DNA from: Adiantum capillus-veneris
Taxonomy: Eukaryota; Streptophyta; Polypodiopsida; Polypodiales; Pteridaceae
DNA length: 64,000 bases
Direction: 5' to 3'
Assembly (NCBI GenBank): GCA_014529385.2
Contig: CM043970.1
Coordinates: 61,929,996-61,993,995, forward strand
The notes below the pieces were generated by a model. It was not told the origin of the DNA and did not search any database. It saw only the letters and a list, made by a program, of their open reading frames with translations. Shown here one piece after another: positions 1-15,842 of the stretch (within the stretch, counting starts at the first letter, position 1; every line of letters begins with the position of its first letter). The position numbers and the translations under genes were made by a program.

Positions 1-254
1 GGTCGCAAATTAGACCTAAAACAGATTGTTTTAATGGCAAGAAATGCAGAATTTAATCCAAGGGTAATAAGCGAACTCATCTATATTCCTTTTTAAACTT
101 GAACTAGATGATTGTCTTTTGGAGCTTCGACTCATCGATCTAATGTTGCACTTAAATTCATGAAATGTTATAATGCAGCGATTCTCTGCTGTAATCATGC
201 GTATTAGAGAGCCTAAGGCTACAGCATCAATTTTTTCCACAGGAAAAATGGTGA

Positions 255-300
<46 letters not shown>

Positions 301-687
301 GTTGAGTTCAACTCTCCTCATCGGATAGATCTTTAAGGTCTCTTGGGATAATTTTCTATGACGTTAAAATACTCTCACAAGAAGATTTAGAACTATTCTC
401 ATGTAGGAGAATGGAGTCTTTTTCAATGTTTTTCATACAGTGCATAACATCATGAGCTTCTGCTCGAGAGGCACCGCATACCTAGTTAGGTACCTTTTGG
501 GGGGGCAGGGGACCACCGGTCCCCCCCACCGGGGCCGGCAGTCCCCTGCCCCCAATCATACCTATCATACCTAGCTAGGTATGCGATGCCTCCGTCACAA
601 AAACTCATGATGTTGAGGTAAGTCAAGATGTGGGAATTATTGTGAGAATTTGTCCAAAACTTCTTGTGTCTTCTTCTTCTTCTTCTT

Positions 688-735
<48 letters not shown>

Positions 736-1756
736 CACAACGTATATTAAAGATATAATGCTCGAACTTATGCTTCTTGCACACCATATTTAATTATCAA
801 TTGCCAACATCAAGTTTATGTGTTTCTAACAATCTGAAAACTAATATGTAGGTATGCGTTGGTGCCAAGAGCGTTGAACACTCTCGCACAGCAATGAGAA
901 AGGTATTGACTACTTTTGTCTACTTTTGTTATTGTATCATAGGAGTACGCTATACTAAATAAGTGAGCAGACGTTAGATGGGAGCCTCTAAATTAACAGA
1001 TATAGCTTAAATTTTAATATTGCATGTGTTTCTTTTGCAGTTTGCTAGAATAATTGCAAAACTTCAACCTGGTGCTCGATTCATGGTACGTTTTTGTTTT
1101 TTCTAAATTAGTTTTCATAGCTAGTAGAATATGTTTCTTCCATTCTTTAGAGCTAAGAAAAGTTGTGCCTGTCGCATGTAGGATTTTAGAGTCAGAAACA
1201 TCATGGCAACATCCGATGTTAAATTTAAATTGATGCTAGAAAGTTTATCTTGTGTGCTTTCGAACTTTTCAACGGTGAGTAACATCCTGCTCACAATTGA
1301 CTCTATCTTGTCTACATATTTTTAGCTTATAATGGGTTAAAGTGTTCTTTTATTCATCTTCTAGTATGAGCCAGAGCTATTCCCGGGGCTTTTTTATCGA
1401 ATGCGTCAACCTAAACTTACAATAGGGCTTTTTGTCTCTGGGAAGATTACTATTGCAGGTGCCAAGGTATGGTCATTTTTCCAGTGACAACACCTCAACT
1501 ATGATGATGGTTGGAGGTTTTCCTTGCATTTAAATATCAAAAATCATTGTTGTTTCAGGATGAAAACCAAATTGATGAGGCCCTCAAGAAGATATATCCA
1601 ATATTGACACCATTCAGAAAACTTCAACTTTGGTACATAATTACACTATTATGTTTTGGCATCTGCCCTCATTGCTCACCAAAAACATGAATGTGCATTT
1701 AGCTTAGATCGACAAGATATTTTATCTAATTACTTGTGCCAAATTTGATTTGCAGA
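1..1756 (+). CDS. TBP: TATA-binding protein (TBP) core domain, divergent copy, 5' end outside window
   Basis: Coding pieces are 1-63, 179-250, 852-902, 1041-1085, 1182-1274, 1365-1466, 1559-1632 and a final base at 1756. All introns have GT-AG borders and every join is in phase 0 except the last, where TG is completed to TGA at 1756. The translation gives about 166 residues and covers nearly the whole two-repeat saddle domain. Motifs seen include [22 protein letters not shown] and LFVSGKI. All four DNA-intercalating phenylalanines expected of TBP (RF, IF, LFPG, LFVSG) are present, as is the TFIIB-contact YEPEL motif. Positions that are almost invariant elsewhere differ: QPGARF replaces the LGFPAKF segment, and [17 protein letters not shown] replaces the central VGSCDVKFPIRLEGLAY region. 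TBP nucleates Pol I, II and III pre-initiation complexes in the nucleus. No stop codon or broken splice site is visible, so this is probably a real but fast-evolving paralogue. The N-terminus and promoter lie upstream of the window. Confidence 0.87.
259..299. repeat. (TC)n microsatellite in TBP intron
   Basis: About 20 dinucleotide units start 8 bases after the splice donor of the exon ending at 250. Confidence 0.95.
446..614. mobile_element. Fold-back (MITE-like) hairpin element in TBP intron
   Basis: The two ends are imperfect inverted repeats of about 48 bp, sharing AACATCATGAG and GCATACCTAG-TAGGTA blocks. Inside is a second, perfect GC-rich inverted repeat (GGGGGCAGGGGAC against GTCCCCTGCCCCC). 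The whole unit can fold into one long hairpin. It lies in the intron 251-851. No target-site duplication could be fixed, so the superfamily is unknown. Confidence 0.65.
694..732. repeat. (CT)n microsatellite in TBP intron
   Basis: About 19 CT units preceded by a (TTC)n tract and a short C run. Confidence 0.95.
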
Positions 1757-4700
1757 TAGTAGTTATGAGGAAGTTGCAATCATAGAAAAAAATTTGGTGC
1801 CAAGAATCTTTGAAAAGCTCTTGTGGATGCTAGAAAGGCTATCCCATCGGAGGCAAACTTGTCAAACTTTTTTGTAAATCACTTCAAAAGTCCCAAGTTA
1901 TCAATCTTTTTGGGTTTAAAAGGAGTGAAATATTTTTCATTGGCACTTAATTTCATGCTCTCTATGTTTATTATTGAGAAACAAAAAGGGTATATTTGCC
2001 CATCTCCGAAATCTAGAAATATTATATGTTACTTTAAAACGTTATTGGAATTATGAGTCATCGAGCATCAAGCATTTATAACAATATATAAATTGCTATA
2101 TCAATGCCTTATATGTAGATAATGCTCTATTTCCATGAGCCCCATATAGGTATAGGTATAAGACTACAAATCATTCATACATATGGGGCTCCATTTCTCA
2201 TTCCATTGCCCAAAATCTTTACAGATTCCTGCCCTCAATCTTCTCGCAATGGCAAATAGAGCAGGCAAAACTACCATGCATTTTTGGTTGGTATCAAAAT
2301 GTTGCTCACATCCCAAATCGAACCTTTTTCTCTAACCTCCCCCCACTATGGTCTTGTTGTCTCATGTGTGATGCTTGCAGTATGATACAAAAGGCATCCA
2401 CCTCTCTTCCCTCAACCCCTCCCACTTTGGATAACCATGTGGCTGCCTTTGATGGCGTGCTCTCGATGACAAAAACACATGGAAATGTGCTACTGCCTCT
2501 CCTTGATATCCTCCTTGCCTTGGGCACCATCTGGTAATCACTTTGTCTTTCCCACTTCATTCCAACGGGGTATCTTCAGATATTTCCTTGAATGAGCCCA
2601 TTTGTAGAATAACACCACATACTCTGACATAGAGGCTCCAAGCATTCACTTAAGGTTACCATATGGTATAAGAGGGTTGTTGGATGCAGTGGATGGGTTT
2701 TACCATTTTCTCCTTCGAGGGAGTTATTTCCATGGTATGGCCCCTTCTAGGTGTAATGTCTGTAGCAAGCTAGTTGTAAATACACAAATATGTATGCAGT
2801 TCTCCCTACTACCTTTCCCCATGTTGATGGTATAAAAAACTAATAATTAAACAAATAAACCTCTTGAATAATCCATGCACGGTTTTGGACAAAGAAGGAC
2901 AGTAAGCAATGCTCACTAGGTTTAGTGCAATCCTATCTACAAATTTTGTAATTAACATCTACATTTTAAATTTGAATCGGAGACAACCCGCATAATTTAG
3001 GAAAATTATATGTATACCCCTTTAGATATAGTTAATTTACCTTTGAAATTTTCCAATTGTAAGTTTAATTCCATGTTTTTAGAACAAAAAAATTTAATCA
3101 AGTACTTGTAATAAGAAAAATTTCCAAAGTCCAACATTTCTCGAGGGGTTCACTCTTCAGTACCCCCCTTGTGTTCGCGAGGTATTAAAAAACCCCCTCT
3201 TTTAACATGTCTGAATGAATAAAATAACCCCTTGTTTTAGGGTTTTTCAAAATTGAATATAATAACCCCTTATTTTAATGTATCTCTGTTACATTGCCTT
3301 AAAAATTTTCATTTTAAAACCCCTCCTTTCGAACTCACGTTATAGACCCCCCGAGCAACATTTGTAGTATGCCTTCATTGCCTTTTTGTGCATGGGAGTA
3401 ATGTTTTGTTCTCAAAATTGCATGTGGTTTTTCATCGTTCCCTGCAGTCAACTAGGCACCCCCTTGTTTGTCCACTATGTCAGACAGAGACTCTCAGCAT
3501 GAGAGGTCAGCTTGGCTTATGTGCCAACACAGGACAACCTTGTAGATCTTTCACAAAGGCATTGTCTCGTGAGAAGTTAGAAGATTTCCGCAAATCTTTG
3601 GGTTACTCCTCTTTGTAGACTGATCTTGTCCTCAGGTCATGGTACTTTCCTATACTCTATGTGCCAGCTCTTGTTCACCACATCACTACCAGGGGGGATT
3701 TGTTACCATACATATGTGGTATTGATGTGTGTGAACACACTTAGGACCGCCAAGGAAACTTTTTCCCTCATTAAAAAGTTTTTTTCCATGCATTTTATAT
3801 ACCCCTATCGTTCTAGGGATAACTTTTTCCATGCATTTTACATACCCCCATCATTCTAGGGCTAACTACTACTCTCTGTTGTGTGCCTTGGGCTTCCTTT
3901 GTCTTCTCCAAGCCGTGTGTGTTTCTCTGCAACCCTATTTCCAACATTAGACCCATAAAACTCCTTGCACACTATAGTTAGTTTAAATGTTCCATAACTA
4001 GGCCAACCCCAACCACAAATCGACGGTTTATCAAAACTACTTCCATGAAATGTTTTTGGAAGATATGGCAAGTTAATCCCAAAGAATGGAGCCAAAATTG
4101 ACCCCTAGAGAGCGTCAACAACATGGATTGATATTTTTGTACCTCTATATATAGTGCAAAGAACTAATATTGAAAGCCTCAAGCAATAGGATGTCAAAAA
4201 GTCCCATTTAAAACATTAACAACAAAAAACAGAAGGATCACAAAAAAGGAATATAACAATAGCGAAGCTTTCTAGACAATCAGCATATGCACACAAGCAC
4301 ACATTATATGTTCACATAGATAACCCTACTCTTAGGATTAATCCTAATATCTATGGAAAATCAAGTAATTACTCTTAAATTTATGTGGATTCTTAGTAGC
4401 TTAGGTTAGCCCTCTCCACCAATAGTACCAATTATGTAGCCATCATAGCATAGGAGTGAGCTACATTCAGTAGATGGATACAATAAATGTTAGTCAGGTG
4501 AGCTCTAAACCCAATTAGGGAATGGAGGCACCATACAATGAGTATGTAAATCAATACACACACACAAGGTTCTCACAACCAAACTCTAACTACTCTCCGG
4601 AAACACACAATCTATGGGAGAGATCTACCTATGCAACACTCAACCTTAAGCTACACAATCCCTACACAAAGCATGCACACACACTCATCAATCAAGCATA

Positions 4701-5550
4701 GAATGCATATAATTGCAATTTCACACACTCAAGAGTGTGTGCGCACGCATGCACACAATGGAAAGATTGCTTCTCCAATGCAAGCAAGCACATGGCCATC
4801 GGGGCACACACATACATTAACTTTACACTTGAAAGCACACACTCAATGAAGAAAATAATATTACCAATAAACTAGAATCACATCACTTTTACAACATAGC
4901 TGGGGAGAGCTGTGAGAAGAAGACACATCTTGTTGAAGATTGGGGTGCCCTTACTTTTTATAAAGTTCCTTTTATACCTAGGGCTCCAAACCAATTTTCC
5001 TAATTAGTCTATGTATATATTAAGATCTTAAAAAATACCAAGTTGAACTCATATGCGCCCAGGATATGATAAGTTTGTTACATTATATACAAGAACCACA
5101 CAGCACCCATAACAGTGTTTATCTTTGTATCTATCACTAGTATCTCCAACCAGGGAATAAATTTGTATCATCTCTCTATTCTTCATCCTCAGTTGAATAT
5201 AGTTTTATATGACAAATTGAGGATCTTCACCGTTGTCGTTTGCCAACTCACTACTTTGACTAGGTCTGTAACCTTCGTATAGCATTCTTGCAATACGTTG
5301 AAAACAGGTCCAATGGGGCTCCAACTGATGCATTTAGACTCCATAAATCCATATCAAGTCTTGCTACACAGGCTTTGACCATTTGTGTCCCCTTCTCATG
5401 TTGACAAAGCTTGGCCACTTTGACCCTTATGGATTATCAATACTTTGGATTATACCTTAGTTTATGGAAACTAGAGTTTTTTGGATAAGTAAAGTGACAT
5501 GGCTACTTGTGCTACTTTAAAACTTTGGCAATGGGCACATGGGCCGGATG
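1757..5550. other. TBP 3' UTR and unassigned intergenic DNA
   Basis: AT-rich sequence follows the TBP stop codon. Reading frames of 70-85 codons at 1823-2056, 2306-2560 (minus), 3388-3618 and 3862-4095 (minus) have no recognisable domain and look like chance. Around 4550-4860 the sequence is rich in CACA. Nothing else could be supported. Confidence 0.5.
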
Positions 5551-5558
5551 TCCTACAT

Positions 5559-5677
5559 TGTGACAACATTAGCATCATACAATTGGCGCAAAGCTCATTG
5601 AGGTGCATTGCAAATTCATCAAGAAGGGGGACTTGGATAGCAACATTAATCTTGCATATGTGAGGACCTCGAATCAA
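5559..5677 (+). pseudogene. Decayed Ty1/copia RNase H fragment
   Basis: One frame reads CDNISIIQLAQ, like the copia CDNxSAIxLAxN motif. After a small deletion another frame reads KLIEVHCKFIKKGDLD and then LAYVRTSNQ, like the copia C-terminal H-x-E-V/I-D-x-H-F-I-R segment. No LTRs are visible nearby. The match is short, so the call is tentative. Confidence 0.5.
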
Positions 5678-6029
5678 AGAAGCTACACCAATTTTAAAAG
5701 ATGTTAGGAGTGCAAGAGATGATGTCGATCGTAAGAACGAGTTTTCAGATATTTGCATGGAGCCTGAGAGAAAGTGTTGAAATACTAATCTTTGTATACT
5801 TGGAAGGCTTCTTGCTTACATTGATCACGACCTGTATTTGCTATCGTGAGGATCTTTGCCACTGATGCTACATATGTGCTTCATCCACGTGATCTACCTG
5901 CTAAGAGTGATGACATATTTATCTTTCCAACTCACTCATTAGTGGATTTCCCTTGCCCTCTATACATAACTCTATTTATGTTGTATAAAACTTTTAGCCT
6001 CTTTCTCTATCAGTTCTTTCTAAATGTGA

Positions 6030-9634
<3,605 letters not shown>

Positions 9635-9757
9635 CTAGCTTGAAGGGTTCTTTTCCAGCTCAATCTCCTTGGCATTTGTTGTATTGGTCCAAGTTAGTCC
9701 AAGCTTTCCCATCAATTCTTGCAGCCGGCTCTGATTTGTAAGGTATAGATAGCCAAT
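9635..9757 (-). CDS. Mini-RNase III exon 6 (C-terminal helix)
   Basis: The acceptor ccacag is followed by a 40-codon frame beginning IGYLYLTNQSRLQELMGKLG and ending in TAG at 9635-9637. This is the C-terminal helix that directly follows the SSLETL motif in Mini-III proteins. The exon at 30576-30678 ends exactly with SSLETL in phase 0, so the two pieces fit although they are 20.8 kb apart. No stop or frameshift is present. Confidence 0.85.
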   Translation of the reverse strand: MGYLYLTNQSRLQELMGKLGLTWTNTTNAKEIELEKNPSS

Positions 9758-12700
9758 CTGTGGTCAAGATTCAAATTAATGACAATCAACCAAAATGATA
9801 AGAGCACATTTGTTTGACACATCGTAGCTAGAGTGGTCTCAAACTAAGCATACGTGCGTGTGCATGTAAACTTCGAATCAAACAAAGACGTGCCAAAATA
9901 GGGGGTCTCACAGTAAGCATCCGTGCATGCGTAAACTTTGAATCCAACAAACAAAAGAAGTGCCAAAATAGATCCAAACCACACGAGCAATTATGTCAAT
10001 CTAAAGTCTAGTAGTTGTCACGCAGACATGCCACTACTACATCACAACCACTCTTAGGCTAGAAAATCCGAAGGGATCCGAGTCCAGCACCTTTGTCATG
10101 CATGCCCAGACAGATCCATGAGATAAGAAAAAAAACCCGCAAAACCCATTTTTGCATAGGGTGACTGTACCACTATAAGGGCCGGTTCAGACGGGGAAGA
10201 AGTAAGAGGCATGCGTCCCTCGCGGCGCACACCCATTGAGCTGAAGAAAAGAGCGGCATTTCCGGACGCACAACAAAAAATTGGCGAAACCCCCCGCCCA
10301 CCCGACCCGGAAGAGTTCCACTTAAAAAGCACTTTGTCAGCGCGAACTGCAGACTACGAGGGTAGAACTCACGCCAGTGGCTGCAAGTCAGCTACCTCAC
10401 CACGTGAGCTACACTCATTGGATGCCTCGCTGCTAAATCTTCCTCTGTCTCGACTGAACAAAGGAGCCGGTGGCAAAAGGAAAGCATGAAAACTACCGGC
10501 GGGCTTCTCTGAACCGGCCTAAGTGCACCTAACAAAAAGAGCGTTTTTTTTTGGGGGGGGGGGGGGTGGGGGGGGAGGGGGGGGGGGGGGGGGGCCTATT
10601 CAATGCAAATCTGACATCTGAAGATATATATATATATATATTTGGATTTGTCTTTTCAAGGCACTTTTTTCAAGACCAATATTGATATTTTTTAGAAATT
10701 TGTGCAAGTCGGTATTTCAAAATTTTGAAAACCGACTCTAAGGAGGCACTTTTGTTCCAAAAGAAGGTCACAAAAGGTCGGCTCTCAACCAATTTTGCAC
10801 AGTTGTTGGAACAAGGAGTGCTCTCTAATGGGCCTCACACACTTGGCCATTCATGCGCGCATCCTTTTTTTTTTCCGAGAACAAGATCCTTCTATTAGTT
10901 AATGAAAACTGCCCATAGGGCTACAACCACCTCTGCAAGAGAGGGCTACAACAAACATGATGGGGAGACTCTCCCAATGAAAGAACAACATATATACAGT
11001 GAGGCTAAATCAAGAGATGGGAGGAGGGAAGAGCCACACAGGTGGACGGTAGTGCCATCTGAGCACACCCTGGACAATGGTGTAGAAAGGCCCAGGGCGC
11101 CACAGTCGAAGGAAAGCCTCGCGGCGCTCCCGCATGCGGTCGGAGCTGCCCTGTAGTCCCTCAAGCTGTCCTCTGAGAGTATGGATCAGCTCTAGCCAAA
11201 AGTCATGAACAGTCTCTGCTGGTGGCACAGAGCGAGCCTCAAAAATGCGGAAACAGCGGGCCCGCCAGATGAACCAAAGTGTCAGGCCACTGATGAGCTC
11301 CCAACACTCCTCTCTCTCACTGCACCACTCCTGTGGAGTAAGCTCTGTAGCGGCTGGAGTGTAGGTCGCCCCCCCTTATCACTATCATCCTGCTGGTGGA
11401 AGATAGCTCAAATTGAAGTGTCGGGCCCGTGAGAGTGGACCAAGCCGCTGCCCCCCAAGTGTACTGTCTAGCCGTGGAGAGAGTAGACATCAGCCGAAGA
11501 ACTCGTAGCCACACCTGCTGGGCCGAGGGACAGTCCCAAAGACAGTGACGCTGACTCTCCACCAACTGGTCACAGGCTGCGCATGCGGCCGAAAGACAAC
11601 TATGCACAAGCCAGCTCCCTACTGCTGTAGCTCTGTGTGCAACCAGCCATTGAAACAAGGTGACGCGCCTGGACTGTCGGGAGTCCCAAAGCCTCTCCCA
11701 AAAGGCTGTCAAGAACTAGACTGTGGGGCCCTCCTCCTGCCAATGACGTGTTGCAACGGGGCGGGCCTCTCTCTGTGCTGCAAGTATATGACGTCCAAGC
11801 CGAACAGTGTACTGAAAGAAGGGGACTCCTGGGTGGTCTGCAGAAGAGAAGGGGTCCCTCCAAAGCCACTCACCAGGATCCCACTGTACTCATGCCAGTG
11901 GACAACACTCCCAAGCCCATAGCCTCCAGTGTCCAGTCTCAAGAGCTGCTAGGTCACGGTCTATGACGCAAGTCCTCCCACAGATGCCCACAACTCGGAT
12001 CCTCTGGAAACAGCACTCTGTTACCTGCGGGGCCTCTATTGCAACTCGCTGGAGTCGTCCCCCACCCTGAAGCTCGAAGAAAAGGTCTGGGACAATCTCT
12101 GAGCAGGCCCTGACTGAAATGAGAACCTCCAGTCGTGTGAAGGCTCCCATCCACCGGGGTGCTACTGGCTCGAGAGGCGTGAGCCACTCAGCTGGAACTG
12201 ACTCTGAGATGTCCTGACACATGCTCTGCACCCCTCTCATGCCCTGTAGCTGGAGACCCTGCACCTCCTCCGACAAATCTGCGAACTCTAGCCAGCCACC
12301 TAGAGAGCGCACTGGACCTGCTGCCATAGGACCCCAGGAAACATGAGGCCGACTACCAACCAAGTGACCTCTCTGAGTGCTAACCATGGGGTTCCAGACG
12401 AGGGGCTGCCGTAGGCGCTCCTCCGTGCATGTCGACTGTCTTTGCTCCAGGCCACGCCGTAAGAGCTCCCAAGATCGAAGCAAACTCACAGCGAAGCGGT
12501 CCTCCCGTCTCCTGCTCAAACCAACTCGGCGCATCTCTGTAAAGATCCATCTGGTCAAAGGTTGCCAAGGGCCTCCTGACTGAGGCACCCTGGCGCGAAG
12601 CCTCTGCAGCAAGAACTCCTTCCAGGGCTCCTCACCTGGAAGTCCTTTGACTATTAACGTCCCAAGAAGGGCTCTGCTCTGCTGTGTTGGATCAATGATC

Positions 12701-15700
12701 CCAAGCCCTCCTTGAGAACAAGGAAGCGTGATGACCGACCAAGCCACCTTGGCTCGGGCTATCTGAGTGTCACGTCCTGACCAAAGGAAGTTCCTGACCA
12801 GCCTCTCTACCTGGCTGATACAAGAACTCGAGAAAATCCAGCAAGAAGTGATGTACCACATAGTCGCCAACAACACCTGGTTGGCAACTACTACTCTACC
12901 AGCCAGAGAAAGTCGTGTTGAGCTCCAATGTAACAGCTTTCTCCTGATGGACAGGAGAAGAGGAGCAATCTGCTGCTCGGGAGACAAGTCCAGACCAACC
13001 TGACAACCCAAGTACCGAACTGCAGTCCCTGGGGGAATCCACCTGAAACCCTCTCCTGGCATCCAATCTGGCACAGGAGCACTACCAACCGAGAAAGCCA
13101 CTGTCTTTCTCCACTTGATCAGTGCTCCCGCTGCACAACAAAAAGTCTCCAAAGCCTGCTCACAACTGTGAAGATTGGCCTCCTGGCCATCCAAGTACAA
13201 TGCTGAGTCATCGGCAAACTCAACGTCCAGTAGCTCATCTCCCCGAATAGGGAGTGCTAAGCCCCGTAGACCAACCTGCTGTGACACCAAAAATCTGCTC
13301 ATCGCCTCCGCATAGAACAGAAAGAGAAAGGGAACGAGAGGACAACCCTGTCTGATCGAGCGTGTAAGCATGAAGCGCTCACCTCTACCTCCTGCCAAGA
13401 GCACCTGACTGTGAGCCTGTCTGTACAAAGCTGACACCCCTCTGATCCAAGCATCTGAGAAGCCCATCCTGCGTAGTGCCCTCTAGAAAGTCCCAGTCAA
13501 CTCTGTCGTATGCCTTCTCAAAATCGAGAAGAAGAATCACAAGGTCCTCACCACGGAGCCGTGCCAGGGCCGAAGCCTCCCAGAAAGTAAAGATGTTGTC
13601 AAGGATACTGCGTTCCTTGACAAAACTTGTCTGAGTCCCATGTATAAGGCTCTCTAAAAGTGGCCGAATCCTCAAACTCAGAGCCTTGGCAAGAATTTTG
13701 TAGGCTGAGTTGAGGATGGTGATGGGGCGTCACTGTCGGATCTCATCCAAGGTGCCACCCTCCTTGGGAATAAGGTAGATCATGCCCTCACTCATGCTGT
13801 CAGGCATCACTCTTGTGTGTAAAATGTACTGGAAAGCACGACAGAGATCTGGGCCAAGCAAGTCCCAGTACTCTAAGAAAAAGCTGGGAGTCAACCCAAC
13901 CTCACCTAGCCAGCTACCACGGGGGAGGGCCCTAAGAGCCGTGTGCAGCTCCTCCAGCTAGGGTGGCATCTCTAGCCTCTGGCGCATCTCCTCAGTCACA
14001 AGACATGGCATCTGTGCCCAAACCTGCTCCCTGCATGCATCCTGCCGCTCTAACTGGGGCTCAGCCGACAGTAACTCACGGTAAAAGTCAATAGCAACTG
14101 CACACATATCCTCGGGCTCACAAGCAACTGACCCATCGGGCCTCCTCAACTGATTGACCTTGGCATGCGAGTGTCGAGGTCCCACTGTCTCAAAAAAGGC
14201 ACCAGTCACTCTGTCACCCACCTGAGTCCACTAAGATGCCTGTCGGTGGAAGGCAAACTCATGACGCCTCTCCTCTCTGCTAGCAAGCTCCTGTCGAGCC
14301 TGCTGTAACTGCTCCTCCAACCATGGACTGTCTATATGCTGCTCCTGCATCCTCTGTAGTGAAGCAATGCCTCGTCTGAGACGCTGCTCCGCCTCTCTCG
14401 CTGCAGCCCGACAAGCTAGAGACTCCCGAAGAAAAAAGTGGCTAAGCTGAGCTAGGCCTGAGGCCACACTGTCTGCAGGTGAATCCTGGCTGTCCATACC
14501 CTCTGTCCAGAGAGCCTCTACCCTCTCTCTGAGTGCTGAGTCCAACAAGACCCTCTCTGGGATGCGAAGCATCGTGCTCCCACTCCTCTGTCTGTCTGCC
14601 ACTGTGAGGATCACTAGTGCATGGTCCGAGAAGGAGGTCCCTGCCAGGATGCCCACTGATCCCCCCAAGTCACTGAAGTGGTCACTAGTGTAGAAGCGAT
14701 CTATCCGCGATAGATTCACTCCTCCCACTCTGCGGTCCGATCTAGAGAAGGCAAGACTGTCTGGGGGTCTCACAAAACCAGAGTGCTGCCATGTATCCGA
14801 GACCCTCAAAGTCATACACAACCTCTCCCAAGCTGCCAACTCGACTCCATGCACAGTAGCATGGCTGCCACCAATCCTGTCAGAAGGGTCCTCCAACATG
14901 TTGAAGTCCCCTCTTATACACCAATGATCGGCCTGCCGCAAAGACTCAACAATCTATGACCAAAACTCTGCACGAGCGCTCGCCACATTGGGCGCATAGA
15001 TGTTCAGGAAACCCACAAGGCCACCCTGAACCTGCATAGTAATCCACTGAGCCCTGCCTGGCACAATAATCCCTCTGCCCACAATGGCCTGCTGTAATGA
15101 GTCCGCAATAGTCATACATACCCCACCCTGGATGCCTCCAGGTCCAAAACCAGCTGACCAAAAGGTATCATAACGTCCACGCAAAATCTGACCACATCGC
15201 CGAATGCGGCTCTCACACAAATGGTGCTCCTGAAGCATAAGGAGATCAATCTCTCCTCCCACAAGGCAACGCTGAAGCTCCTGACGCAATCGGCCCCGTT
15301 GTCGCTGAAACTGGGGCCCACCTAGTCCCTCCACGTTCCATGAGACAATCCTCATGGGGAGCGAGGGAGAACAGATACTGCCGCAGCAGCAAGACGGGCT
15401 ATCTTCGAGGCTGGCTTGGATGGGGAGTAATCCGCATCCGAGCGTCCTCTAGACAGGCGTGACTGCAATGAGTGCCTAGCCCAAGCCCAAGCAGAGCGAG
15501 CCGTGCGTAAAGCAACCTCCTCTGTCCACGAGTCCTCATGAATGTAAACATAGCAAGCCAAACACTGCGTATCAGCCATAGTTACCCAGAACGCGGAACG
15601 GGAACGGCGACGGGATCCCCGCGGAACGGGGGAACGGCTAGGGGTTCGGAACGGGAACGGCGCGGAACGGGAGGTATAAAAAACACCCAAATAGTGCATT

Positions 15701-15810
15701 TTTTAGCTTCTTGTGTTTAAATACAAGGAGTATTAGAGTGCTTTGACTATAATACTCACAAAAAACTCGTTTTGAAGACCATTCAATCTTGCTATGACTA
15801 GATGATGTGT

Positions 15811-15842
<32 letters not shown>

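Noticed and set aside
10360-10411. Functional tRNA gene
   Set aside because: The anticodon arm is imperfect, no acceptor stem pairs, and it sits inside a TIR element.
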